This document shows positions 12,782 to 20,189 of a DNA stretch of 20,189 nucleotides, piece by piece. The notes under the pieces were generated by a model that made no database searches, was not told the DNA's origin, and saw only the letters and a list, made by a program, of their open reading frames with translations. Each line of letters opens with the position of its first letter. Position 1 is the stretch's first letter. Source of the DNA: CAZCBX01 sp964497185 (GTDB lineage Bacteria > Bdellovibrionota_G > JALEGL01 > JAGRMV01); NCBI GenBank assembly GCA_964497185.1, contig CAZCBX010000020.1, forward strand, positions 1-20,189, read 5' to 3'. Position numbers and translations under genes: made by a program.

Positions 12782-13237
12782 ATGATGAAACACACTTACA
12801 AACTGCTACAAGTTTCTTTTTTCTCACTTTTATCGCTCACCATGGTTCATTGTGGGTCTTCTGGCGATGGCGGCACCAATGGTTCCTCGTTTATTGGAGG
12901 TGAAACGGATTCGGGTCTTTCCGTACCGACCTTGGCTGCTTCGAAAGTAAGCAATGATGTAACGCTTACCGTGGAGTTGGATGCAGAAGCTACTTTTTCT
13001 TACATTGAGATCGAGCGCAAAGATTCTGCAAACGGTGAGTTTGCGTATTTGGACGAAGTGGAAGCTTTGTCATTTGAAGACCAGGATTTAAACAACGGTA
13101 CATACACCTACCGCGTGCGAGCAGTGCATGCCATCAACGGAATGATTTATTTTTCAAGCTATAGCGATGAAGACAGTGTGACCATCGGAGTCACCCAAGC
13201 TGAAGTAGACAAAGAGACATCAACGATTGGCGAGTAA
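12782..13237 (+). CDS. Small FN3-like lipoprotein, paralogue 2
   Basis: The 151-residue protein parallels its upstream neighbour: double ATG, signal peptide ending LSLTMVHC (Cys24), GSSGDGG, then one FN3-like domain with VTLTVEL, FSYIEIERK, EVEALSFED and GTYTYRVRAVHA. A short acidic C-terminal tail (QAEVDKETSTIGE) is extra. The non-standard VHC lipobox is kept in both copies. No Shine-Dalgarno sequence precedes the start. The in-frame extension to 12746 would put charge-free residues before a normal signal peptide and is rejected. The gene most likely arose by tandem duplication together with its upstream region. Confidence 0.75.
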   Translation: MMKHTYKLLQVSFFSLLSLTMVHCGSSGDGGTNGSSFIGGETDSGLSVPTLAASKVSNDVTLTVELDAEATFSYIEIERKDSANGEFAYLDEVEALSFEDQDLNNGTYTYRVRAVHAINGMIYFSSYSDEDSVTIGVTQAEVDKETSTIGE

Positions 13238-13238
13238 G

Positions 13239-14108
13239 TTAAGACTGACTAAATGTAACAAGCAGACTACCCATGATGGCTAGCCCCAAGGCTAGCCATT
13301 TTTTTGTGGTCAGCGGCTCACGCAAAAAAAGCCCAGCTAAGATAACCGTAAAAAAGACAGAAAGTTGCGTAATGATGCCTGCCACGCTTGCCTTGGCGTA
13401 TTTGAAACTACCGATCCAAAGCAAAATGCAAGGGTAGGCGCCCATAAAACTGGGGAAAAAAGCAATTCTCCATACGGGTTGAGGTTTGAGAATGGCAAAG
13501 ATTTTTTTTCGGTCATGGCGAAGCAAGCCCACACCGACCAGAAAAACGGTTCCCGCCACCATGCGCAAGGTGGTGGTCCATACGATGGGATAGATTTCAA
13601 GTTGAGGTTTGATGATGACCACGCTTACACTCATTAAAGCCATGGCCAACGCGCCCAATACCACCCCTTTGAAAAAAATATTGGTTTCGATGGGCTCTTT
13701 TTTACGGTCAAGATAAATCAAGGGGATGCTGGCCAAGACCAAGCTCGCGCCCACAATTTTGGCGAGGGTGATGTCCTCTTTTAAAAGGATAAATGAAAAA
13801 ATCATAATCATGGGCGCGTAGAGGCAGTCGACAATGGCGCTTCGACTGGCACCCAAAAGATTAAGGCTTTGAAAAAGCAGGGTGTCGGCAATACCGATGC
13901 CCACCATGCCACTGGCCATGAGCATGATGTAATCACGGGTGGGGATGGCTGGCCAAAGGGTTTGGCCCAACATCACGGTGGTCAACAGTAAAAAAAAGGA
14001 ACCGATGGTGTTTTTAAAAAAGTTTAAGGTAAACGGACGGATGTGATGGCCCGAAACTTTAAACAGAATAATAGAGATGGCCCATAACAGTGCATTGAGC
14101 AGCGCCAT
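13239..14108 (-). CDS. EamA/DMT-superfamily transporter, second copy
   Basis: The 289-residue protein is a ten-helix DMT transporter made of two EamA repeats. It starts MALLNALLWAISIILFKVSG, the usual first helix, and closes with KKWLALGLAIMGSLLVTF. SLNLLGASRSAIVDCLYAPMIMIFS and YAKASVAGIITQLSVFFTVILAGLFL end the first and second repeats. The start at 14108 has GGTGA close by; an in-frame ATG at 14141 would add 11 residues. The substrate is unknown. It is not a close relative of the EamA protein at 2831-3661 by inspection. It is convergent with the lipoprotein gene, whose stop ends at 13237. Confidence 0.88.
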   Translation of the reverse strand: MALLNALLWAISIILFKVSGHHIRPFTLNFFKNTIGSFFLLLTTVMLGQTLWPAIPTRDYIMLMASGMVGIGIADTLLFQSLNLLGASRSAIVDCLYAPMIMIFSFILLKEDITLAKIVGASLVLASIPLIYLDRKKEPIETNIFFKGVVLGALAMALMSVSVVIIKPQLEIYPIVWTTTLRMVAGTVFLVGVGLLRHDRKKIFAILKPQPVWRIAFFPSFMGAYPCILLWIGSFKYAKASVAGIITQLSVFFTVILAGLFLREPLTTKKWLALGLAIMGSLLVTFSQS

Positions 14109-14184
14109 GCTTTCACCAATGTAAGGAACGGCATCCAACATGGAGAGGGTGTATCAGGGATAAAACAATTTGGACAATGCTTGT

Positions 14185-15474
14185 TTAAATTTCTTCTTCG
14201 TCTTCCATGGCGCCTTTGAGCACATGGACATAGGTGATGCGGTTGCCGGAAACATCGCTCACCGAAATTTCATATTCGTCAATTTTGATTTTATCGCCCA
14301 AATTGGGTGTGTGTCCCAAAGTATTAAACACCAAGCCACTGAACGTGTCGCCTTTTTCTTCCATGGGGATTTCCCAACCGGTTTGACGGTTAAAATCATG
14401 CACGGGCGTGCGTCCCAAAACAATGTAAGAATGGTCGGTGATCTTTTGAATGGATTGCAGTTCTTCTTTGTCGAATTCATCGCGAATTTCACCAACGATT
14501 TCTTCCAGGATGTCTTCTTGGGTGATCAGGCCTTGGGTGGTGCCAAATTCATCTTTGACGATGGCCATGTGGGTAAAACCACGCTGCATTTCTGCCAAAA
14601 TGGTAAAGATGGCTTTGCGTTCGGGGACGCGCAAAATGGGTTTGATAATGCTGCTGATGGTTTTGTTTTTTTGTGCATGGATGATGCGCACCAAATCTTT
14701 GAGATGAATGACGCCCAAGACGGTGTCGAGTGTTTCTTCAAAGATGGGCACGCGGGTGTAACGCTCTTTCATCATGCGGGCCAGTAATTCTTCTGGTTTG
14801 ATGTCATGGGGACTGGCAAATACTTCCGCCCTGGGTATCATAATTTCTTCAGCGGTCATTTCAGCTGCTCTGGCCGTGGAGCCAATGATGGGCAGCGGTG
14901 AGCCCTCAGCATGAATGTTGGATGCGCCGTTGTCTTCTTTGACTTGTCTTGCCATGGCCAGAATGGAGTCGTACGCTCTTACATTTTCGGTGGAGGTTGA
15001 GCCGGTCAAAGTCGATACGATCGGGTCAATGAGTTTTTCAAAAAACCAATGCACGGGGGATAAAAGCAAGTGCAAAAAGTACAAGGGAAGAGAGACGATG
15101 TACGATATCCGTTTGGGATTTTTGGCCGCCACCGCTTTGGGGATGATTTCAGAAAAAATAAGCACCAGTACGGTCATGGCGATGGTAGAGATAATAACCC
15201 CTTGTTCGTTGCCAAAGTAATAAATGCACAACGCCGATGCTGTGGAGGTGGCCAGGATGTTCACAATGTTGTTGCCGAGCAAAATGGTGACCAACAAGCG
15301 AGACGTGTTGCGGATGAGTTCTTTTACAGCTGCGATGGTGGGCCGAACATGCTCTTTGATGTCTTCGTCTACGTCATGGGAAGAAACGCGCAGCAAGGCT
15401 GTCTCTGAGCCCGAAAAAAAAGCAGACAAGAGCAGACAAAAGACAATGACAATTGCGTAGATGATTACGTCCAT
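14185..15474 (-). CDS. CNNM/CorC-family protein (DUF21, CBS pair, CorC_HlyC domain)
   Basis: The 429-residue inner-membrane protein has an N-terminal DUF21/CNNM transmembrane domain starting MDVIIYAIVIVFCLLLSAFFSGSETALL with the family's SGSETAL motif. A CBS-domain pair follows (about 205-330: MIPRAEVFA, YTRVPIFEETLDTVLGVIHLKDL, HMAIVKDEFG-TQGLITQEDILEEIVGEI), then a C-terminal CorC_HlyC domain (DTFSGLVFNTLGHTPNLGD, RITYVHVLKG). Family members are linked to magnesium or cobalt efflux and to Mg2+ homeostasis. The domain set is complete. The gene lies 105 bp after dapD in the same direction and could be read through from the dap operon. Confidence 0.93.
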   Translation of the reverse strand: MDVIIYAIVIVFCLLLSAFFSGSETALLRVSSHDVDEDIKEHVRPTIAAVKELIRNTSRLLVTILLGNNIVNILATSTASALCIYYFGNEQGVIISTIAMTVLVLIFSEIIPKAVAAKNPKRISYIVSLPLYFLHLLLSPVHWFFEKLIDPIVSTLTGSTSTENVRAYDSILAMARQVKEDNGASNIHAEGSPLPIIGSTARAAEMTAEEIMIPRAEVFASPHDIKPEELLARMMKERYTRVPIFEETLDTVLGVIHLKDLVRIIHAQKNKTISSIIKPILRVPERKAIFTILAEMQRGFTHMAIVKDEFGTTQGLITQEDILEEIVGEIRDEFDKEELQSIQKITDHSYIVLGRTPVHDFNRQTGWEIPMEEKGDTFSGLVFNTLGHTPNLGDKIKIDEYEISVSDVSGNRITYVHVLKGAMEDEEEI

Positions 15475-15579
15475 GGCAATATCAGTGAAGATGGTCCTGG
15501 TAACGCAGGATCAGGGTGGTCAGCATTCATCATGTCTCTATACGCTACCATATACTCAAACGCAACGCCAAGCTGCACC

Positions 15580-16656
15580 TCATTGATTCTGATGAAGCTG
15601 ATCGTTGAGTTCAATTTTTTGCTGGTTGGGCTTGCACACCATTTTGCCTGTCGTGGTATCGGTATAAAATAGGAGGTTGCTTCGGCCGGACAAATGTAAG
15701 GCTTTGGTGATGTTTTGGCCTTCTTGAACCGGCGCGCCATCTAAGTTGATGGGGGTGTTGTGTTGGTCGTACATGGAAACCTTGCTACCGGCGGTCACAT
15801 AGGTGCCGGCCGCGATGGTGCAGCCATAGCCCAGTGAAATGCCCGTGCCGGACATGGCCCCTAGCAGGCAAGAAGCGCCAATGGATATCACATTGTCATT
15901 GCCGCCAGACAGTGTCCCCATAATGGACGCTGCACCGCCCACATCGCTGTCTTTATCCACAAAAACGCCAGCAGAAATTCGGCCTTCTACCATGGAGGGG
16001 CCTTGGGTACCGGCATTAAAATTGATGTATCCGGCCGGCATCACCGTGGTGCCTGACCCCAGATAAGCACCCAAGCGAACTTGACTGCTGGCCGCAACGC
16101 GGACATTGGAGGGTGTTTCGTACGAAAGCATATAAGGAAATTTATCCACGTGTGTAATCATGAGCTCTAGGCCCTTTTGAGCCATAGCGATGCGAGCCAA
16201 CGGCGTATCTTGCGGTAGATAAGGGCCTGCGTTGGTCCATGCCACGTTGGTTAAAGAACCAAAGGCGTTTTCCAAATTGGTTTGATGGGGCTTGAGTTTG
16301 CGTTGACTGAGCAAATGAAGCTTGGCGTAAGCTTCTTCCGCATTTTTTACGGGCTGGTCGATGTCAAACAGGGCCATGACAATTAAATCGCTGGTGTGGT
16401 AATCGTTTTCTACATATTTGAACAGTTCAATTACATGTTGCTCGCGCTCGGATAACGGATGTTTCTTTAGTTTGGGCAGATCGGCCGAAGCCAACGTAAT
16501 GAAAGGTTGGTCAGCAGACGGCCAGCACAATTCTTCAGACCAAGCTTGCCAAAGCCCCAGTTCTTCTTGATCATGAAAGTCTGCATATCGGACATCCAAG
16601 GTTCGATCTTCTCGTCTGCGGCGAAGGCCAAGTGCAAAATAAGTGGGCGTGTCCAT
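15580..16656 (-). CDS. dapD: Tetrahydrodipicolinate N-succinyltransferase
   Basis: The 358-residue enzyme transfers succinyl from succinyl-CoA to tetrahydrodipicolinate in the DAP/lysine pathway. It is the long DapD type, as in Pseudomonas: an N-terminal domain starting TYFALGLRRRREDRTLD and a left-handed beta-helix of hexapeptide repeats (about 185-300: VRLGAYLGSGTTVMPAGYIN, then FNAGTQGPSMVEGRISAGV, IGASCLLGAM). The FNAGTQG and EGRIS blocks are typical of the active-site region. The start at 16656 forms TAATG with the dapE stop; an earlier in-frame ATG at 16674 lies inside dapE. It is the last dap gene of the operon. Confidence 0.93.
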   Translation of the reverse strand: MDTPTYFALGLRRRREDRTLDVRYADFHDQEELGLWQAWSEELCWPSADQPFITLASADLPKLKKHPLSEREQHVIELFKYVENDYHTSDLIVMALFDIDQPVKNAEEAYAKLHLLSQRKLKPHQTNLENAFGSLTNVAWTNAGPYLPQDTPLARIAMAQKGLELMITHVDKFPYMLSYETPSNVRVAASSQVRLGAYLGSGTTVMPAGYINFNAGTQGPSMVEGRISAGVFVDKDSDVGGAASIMGTLSGGNDNVISIGASCLLGAMSGTGISLGYGCTIAAGTYVTAGSKVSMYDQHNTPINLDGAPVQEGQNITKALHLSGRSNLLFYTDTTTGKMVCKPNQQKIELNDQLHQNQ

Positions 16657-17726
16657 TAGGGTTGTCCTTTGCAAAGTACGTTGGTTAGAATTTCACCATA
16701 CCGCTTGACCATGTCGATCTCAATATATTCATCATCACGGTGAGCTTGAGCGGTTAAACCGGGGCCAAAATTAAAAGCGGCCATGCCGTGGGCTGTAAAT
16801 TGCGCCACATCGGTCCATGCTTGTTTGGCTTGAACAGGTTGACCCATGGTTTCAATCACGGTTTTAAACAAAGGGGTCTCCAGCACGTCGCCCGCTGGAC
16901 TGGCATCGATCAATGACATGGTTAGATGGGGAATTTGCCACGATGCTACCAAGTCTTGCAGCTCTTGCCATGCTTGTTTTTCCGTGCGTGTAGGCGCGAA
17001 GCGAAAATTAACATTGCCCTCCCAATAACCGGGCAGCGATGTGCGTCCTGGTTGTGTATGGCTTTGGGTGATTTGAATCACATCATAAAATGTTTGACCA
17101 AAAATTTCGTGGGCTTTGGGCTTGAGTTGAGACATTTTTTCAATCAACGGCAGGGCCCGATACAAAGCATTGTGACCATCCCATGGCCGGGCTGAGTGGC
17201 AAGCCACGCCTTGAATATGTGCTTTGGCGTGGAGGCTGCCAACGCAACCAATTTGCACCGTTAAATCTGTAGGTTCGCCAACCAAAGCCAAGTCTATGGT
17301 ATCAAAATACTGATTGTGCTGATGGAGCAACTCATACAGTCCATTATCCACCATCGGCGTTTGTTCTTCCCGCGCGTACAAAATAATGGATATGCCATAG
17401 TGCTGAGCAATGGTGGCCGCGTGTTTTTTAAGCACGTCAAGGTATACAGCCACGGCGCCCAGCATGTCCGATGCGCCCGATCCATACAAACGGTTGTTTT
17501 TAATTAAGGGTTGTCGATGGGGGGGCACCACATCCAGATGTCCCACCAAAGCAATATGGGGTTTGTGATGCGGATTGGGAAACACAATCACCACATTGTT
17601 GTTGTGTTCGCGCACTTGTGCGGTTGGTAAATGTTGGGCCGCCCATGTTTGTATAAAAGACGCCAAAGCATCTTCCTGGCCGGTGGGAGAAGGAATGGAC
17701 AGAATGTCTGTCAGCAAATCAATCAT
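16656..17726 (-). CDS. dapE: Succinyl-diaminopimelate desuccinylase
   Basis: This 356-residue M20-family metallohydrolase removes succinate from N-succinyl-L,L-DAP. The two-zinc site is visible: GHLDVVP (H63, D65), GASDMLGA (D87), the catalytic EE in YAREEQ (E120, E121), GEPTDL (E151), and a late His in AQAHRDDEYI. A dimerisation domain insert follows GCVGSLHAKAHIQGVACHSARP. The length is normal. The gene overlaps the aminotransferase upstream by 4 nt (ATGA) and the dapD start by 1 nt. The dap context separates it from ArgE or other M20 enzymes. Confidence 0.93.
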   Translation of the reverse strand: MIDLLTDILSIPSPTGQEDALASFIQTWAAQHLPTAQVREHNNNVVIVFPNPHHKPHIALVGHLDVVPPHRQPLIKNNRLYGSGASDMLGAVAVYLDVLKKHAATIAQHYGISIILYAREEQTPMVDNGLYELLHQHNQYFDTIDLALVGEPTDLTVQIGCVGSLHAKAHIQGVACHSARPWDGHNALYRALPLIEKMSQLKPKAHEIFGQTFYDVIQITQSHTQPGRTSLPGYWEGNVNFRFAPTRTEKQAWQELQDLVASWQIPHLTMSLIDASPAGDVLETPLFKTVIETMGQPVQAKQAWTDVAQFTAHGMAAFNFGPGLTAQAHRDDEYIEIDMVKRYGEILTNVLCKGQP

Positions 17727-18892
17727 GGACGTCGATCCACATGGGGAAGTTGGGCAATGCGGGAGACCAGCTTGGTGCAGGTGGCATCATCAATGCAAAA
17801 AACCATTCGAGCATAGCCTTCGCCATCAGGACCAAAGGCTGTGCCAGGTGAAAGAACGATTCCCCCTTGCAAAAAATACTCCACAAGCGCTTGGCTGGTT
17901 GTCAGTTGGGGATGTGAAAACCAAAGATAAAAAGTGGCCTTTCCGCCAAAAATGGTAAACCCTTTGTCCTCTAGGGCTTTTACAATTTGTTTCTGCAATG
18001 TTGCATAGTGTGCAGCAAAGTTTTTGGGATGGGTATCGTCGTTCCAAGCAGCGGTGCCGGCTGCTTCGATGATCGATGAAGTGGCCAACCCCATGGGCGA
18101 GCGCATTTTAGATAACGCAGCAATCAGCGGCTGATGGCGTGAAGCGATGATGCCACAGCGATAGCCCGTCATATGACTGCGCTTGGACAAGGATCGAAAC
18201 AAAACCCAGTGGTTGGAAGGTTCACAGTCCAAAATGGAGGCCGGTGGGTCTTGAAAATAAATTTCATTGTAGCACTCGTCCGAACACACCAAAAAATCAT
18301 GCTTTTCAGCGAGCGTGAGCAATTTTTGAAGGTACGCTTTGGAGGCAATGGCACTGGTGGGGTTGTGGGGCGAATTGAGCCAAAACATTTGGCATTTTTT
18401 CCAGGTGGCTTCATCGATCGCGTCCAAATCCGGAAAAAAGCCGGTGGCCTGACTGATGGGCAACAAACGCAGAGGAATATCGAGAAACTTGGCGGATGCT
18501 TCATAGACTGGATAGGACAGAGAAGGAATAAAAATTTCTCGTTGATCCGACCAGTCCAACGCATGCGCCAAAAAGTAGATTCCACTTTTGGTGCCACTGG
18601 TGGCAATGATTTGCGTGTCAGGGTGAAGCACCACATTGTGATTTCGCAGCGCCCAATCGGCAAAAGATTTCAAATACGCAGCATCCCCTTTGGGTGGAGG
18701 ATAAGAAGATGAGGCATTGTTTTTTAAAAAATCAATGGCCGCCTGTCTGGCAAGTTCGTAGGTGGGGCCCTCTGGGTCACCCAATGTTAAATCGATGACA
18801 TCGACGCCGCTGTCGCGCAACTCTTGTGCCTTTTGTTTGTACACAAAAAGTGGATATTCTTGTCCGGCCAACAATCGAGGATGAATTTTCAT
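17723..18892 (-). CDS. dapC: Class I aminotransferase, probable N-succinyl-LL-DAP aminotransferase
   Basis: The 389-residue PLP enzyme is of fold type I. The PLP lysine is K237 in SLSKRSHMTGYRCG; other cofactor contacts are SPHNPT (N176), SDECY (D205, Y208) and the SYPPPKG segment near residues 63-69. The family interconverts succinyl-amino-ketopimelate and succinyl-DAP with glutamate. Assignment as DapC rests on operon position between dapF and dapE, which completes the succinylase branch with dapD. A related aspartate- or LL-DAP-type aminotransferase is the alternative, but the presence of dapD and dapE makes that less likely. ATGA overlaps occur at both ends. Confidence 0.85.
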   Translation of the reverse strand: MKIHPRLLAGQEYPLFVYKQKAQELRDSGVDVIDLTLGDPEGPTYELARQAAIDFLKNNASSSYPPPKGDAAYLKSFADWALRNHNVVLHPDTQIIATSGTKSGIYFLAHALDWSDQREIFIPSLSYPVYEASAKFLDIPLRLLPISQATGFFPDLDAIDEATWKKCQMFWLNSPHNPTSAIASKAYLQKLLTLAEKHDFLVCSDECYNEIYFQDPPASILDCEPSNHWVLFRSLSKRSHMTGYRCGIIASRHQPLIAALSKMRSPMGLATSSIIEAAGTAAWNDDTHPKNFAAHYATLQKQIVKALEDKGFTIFGGKATFYLWFSHPQLTTSQALVEYFLQGGIVLSPGTAFGPDGEGYARMVFCIDDATCTKLVSRIAQLPHVDRRP

Positions 18893-19710
18893 GCGGAAAC
18901 CTCGGACATTAATTCAAACGTTGTAGGGTTGATTTGCACTGTGCGCACATAAGTGGCGGGCCCAGTCATAAAAAATTGGCCTTGGTTCCAATCAAAGCAA
19001 AGTATGCCCCCAGGCATGGCCACCATCACACAATCAAGCTGAGGATGTTGCTGGCGGTAGGTCCATGCCACTGCGGCTGCACCTGTGCCACATGCTTTTG
19101 TTTCGCCGCTACCCCGTTCCCATACGCGCATCGTAAGATGTCCAGGTTTATCGATCGTGTAAAATTCTACGTTGGTTTTCTCAGGAAACAGCGATTGATT
19201 TTGTTCAATGGCTGGCCCCCATTGCTGCAAGGGCAAGTCTTTGAGGGGTAAAGGTGCTTCGATCACCACATGGGGGTTGCCCACCGAGACGCGGTGATAA
19301 ACTAGCGCATGTTGATCCAGGTGAAGGGTTTGGGTGGGCCACACAATGCGGGGAGGCGGATCCAAACGCACACAAATTTCGCCATCACCGGTTTCAATGC
19401 CCAGCATTGGCCCGGCATCGGTTTCGACCAAAATTTCTTGGTCGTCTGTTAGATAATCCAAAACATACCGAACCACGCATCGCAGCCCGTTGCCACACAT
19501 TTGTGCCCGTGAACCATCTCGGTTGAAAATCACCATTTGCACATGTGCTTGCTCATGGGCAAGCATGACAATCACGCCATCGGTTTGCGCTTGCGCGCTC
19601 AGTTTGACAACATGGGGACGAAGCTGGTCCAAACCAATCTCTTCGCTTAAGCCGTCAAAATACAAATAATCATTGCCCAAAGCGGACATGTGCATTGCGT
19701 CCAAAGTCAT
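18889..19710 (-). CDS. dapF: Diaminopimelate epimerase
   Basis: The 273-residue cofactor-free epimerase converts L,L-DAP to meso-DAP. Both catalytic cysteines are present in standard contexts: C72 in NRDGSRAQMCGNGLRC and C207 in ETKACGTGAAA. The start MHMSALGNDYLYFDG is the usual M-GLGNDF-like opening, with a few residues in front. It overlaps dapB upstream by 4 nt (ATGA) and the aminotransferase downstream by 4 nt. Confidence 0.96.
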   Translation of the reverse strand: MTLDAMHMSALGNDYLYFDGLSEEIGLDQLRPHVVKLSAQAQTDGVIVMLAHEQAHVQMVIFNRDGSRAQMCGNGLRCVVRYVLDYLTDDQEILVETDAGPMLGIETGDGEICVRLDPPPRIVWPTQTLHLDQHALVYHRVSVGNPHVVIEAPLPLKDLPLQQWGPAIEQNQSLFPEKTNVEFYTIDKPGHLTMRVWERGSGETKACGTGAAAVAWTYRQQHPQLDCVMVAMPGGILCFDWNQGQFFMTGPATYVRTVQINPTTFELMSEVSA

Positions 19711-20189
19711 AGCGTGTCCCGAATGTAATCTTCGATGGTGAACAAACCTTTTTTATCTTTTAGCCATTGTGCACAAGCCAACGCCCCTTGTGCAAAGCCT
19801 TCTCGGTTTTTGGCCGTGTGAGAAAATTCAATGACATCGTAAGGACTTTCAAAAAAAATGCGATGCTGTCCTTTTACATCGCCTTCGCGATAACTTTGAA
19901 AATCGATGGGCTGAGCTGCGTCCATGCTTTTTTGTAAAATGGTCTGACAGCTAAGGGCAGTGCCGGAAGGCTTGTCTTTTTTTTCAAGGTGATGGGTTTC
20001 TTCACCTCGAACATGAAAGGCATCGGCTTTGGCAAACACTTCACCGACACGGGCCAGGCTTTGCCAAAATAAATGAACACCGATGGAAAAATTGGTGGCA
20101 TACAGCAAGGTGCCCTTATGGGTTTTGAGGTCGCTTTGAAGGGAGGGCAAATGATCGAGCCAGCCAGTCGTGCCACACACCACAGGCAC
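19707..20189 (-). CDS. dapB: Dihydrodipicolinate reductase, C-terminal part (cut by window edge)
   Basis: The 160 visible residues are the C-terminal domain of DapB. VVCGTTGW at the edge is the end of the nucleotide-binding domain, followed by YATNFSIGVHLFW and the substrate-binding block THHLEKKDKPSGTA with the catalytic histidines and lysine. HRIFFESPYDVIEFSHTAKNREGFAQGA closes the fold. The N-terminal NAD(P)H-binding part and the true start lie beyond position 20189. The first GTG at the edge is internal, not a start. The gene reads into dapF with an ATGA overlap. Confidence 0.93.
   Translation of the reverse strand: MPVVCGTTGWLDHLPSLQSDLKTHKGTLLYATNFSIGVHLFWQSLARVGEVFAKADAFHVRGEETHHLEKKDKPSGTALSCQTILQKSMDAAQPIDFQSYREGDVKGQHRIFFESPYDVIEFSHTAKNREGFAQGALACAQWLKDKKGLFTIEDYIRDTL

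Noticed and set aside
14170..14787. 205-codon open frame antisense to the CorC gene
   Set aside because: It is phenylalanine- and histidine-rich in the way antisense frames often are. The opposite strand encodes a clearly recognisable CBS/CorC_HlyC protein.
18173..18712. 179-codon open frame antisense to the aminotransferase gene
   Set aside because: The complementary strand carries the PLP-binding motifs of a complete aminotransferase; the antisense frame has no recognisable domain.

Overview
The window comes from a Gram-negative bacterium of moderate GC content. The evidence is several lipoprotein signal peptides, a DAP/lysine operon of the succinylase branch, a Fur-FeoA-FeoB ferrous iron module, and tRNA genes that encode their CCA ends. 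I cannot assign a phylum with confidence. The DapD is the long, Pseudomonas-like type. No transposase, integrase, CRISPR array or rRNA is visible.

Layout. Positions 1-1315 are non-coding: tRNA-Ser(GGA) and tRNA-Arg(ACG), both on the minus strand, with the 785 bp between them filled by two kinds of tandem repeat that carry tRNA-end fragments and hairpins. Next come tadA (its product converts A34 of tRNA-Arg(ACG) to inosine, so the neighbour is its substrate), an orphan ATP-grasp ligase, and a convergent EamA transporter. Positions 3827-6766 hold fur, feoA and feoB, with a Fur box in front of feoA. Between fur and feoA lies a mirror-symmetric composite of three hairpins. A related half-composite sits at 6991-7119.

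The most interesting locus is 6776-6953. A TTGACA-17-TATTGA promoter overlapped by a near-consensus Fur box is followed about 140 nt later by a rho-independent terminator. Between them is a 9-bp hairpin presenting a C-rich loop. This is the architecture expected of a Fur-repressed, iron-sparing small RNA. The same transcript carries a 29-codon ORF with a Shine-Dalgarno-like sequence.

Positions 7208-10735 form a translationally coupled four-gene operon: TVP38/DedA-like membrane protein, FAD/NAD(P) disulfide-oxidoreductase-like protein, TIGR04282/DUF2064 transferase and TIGR04283-type GT2 glycosyltransferase. It ends at a bidirectional terminator shared with a convergent lipoprotein gene. An EVE-domain gene follows, then a tandem pair of paralogous small FN3-like lipoproteins that share an upstream element at the same distance from the start codon.

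The right end is transcribed leftwards: dapB (cut by the window edge), dapF, an aminotransferase (probable dapC), dapE and dapD with 1-4 nt overlaps. A CNNM/CorC protein and a second EamA transporter follow. The dap genes supply meso-diaminopimelate for peptidoglycan and lysine; dapA is not in view.
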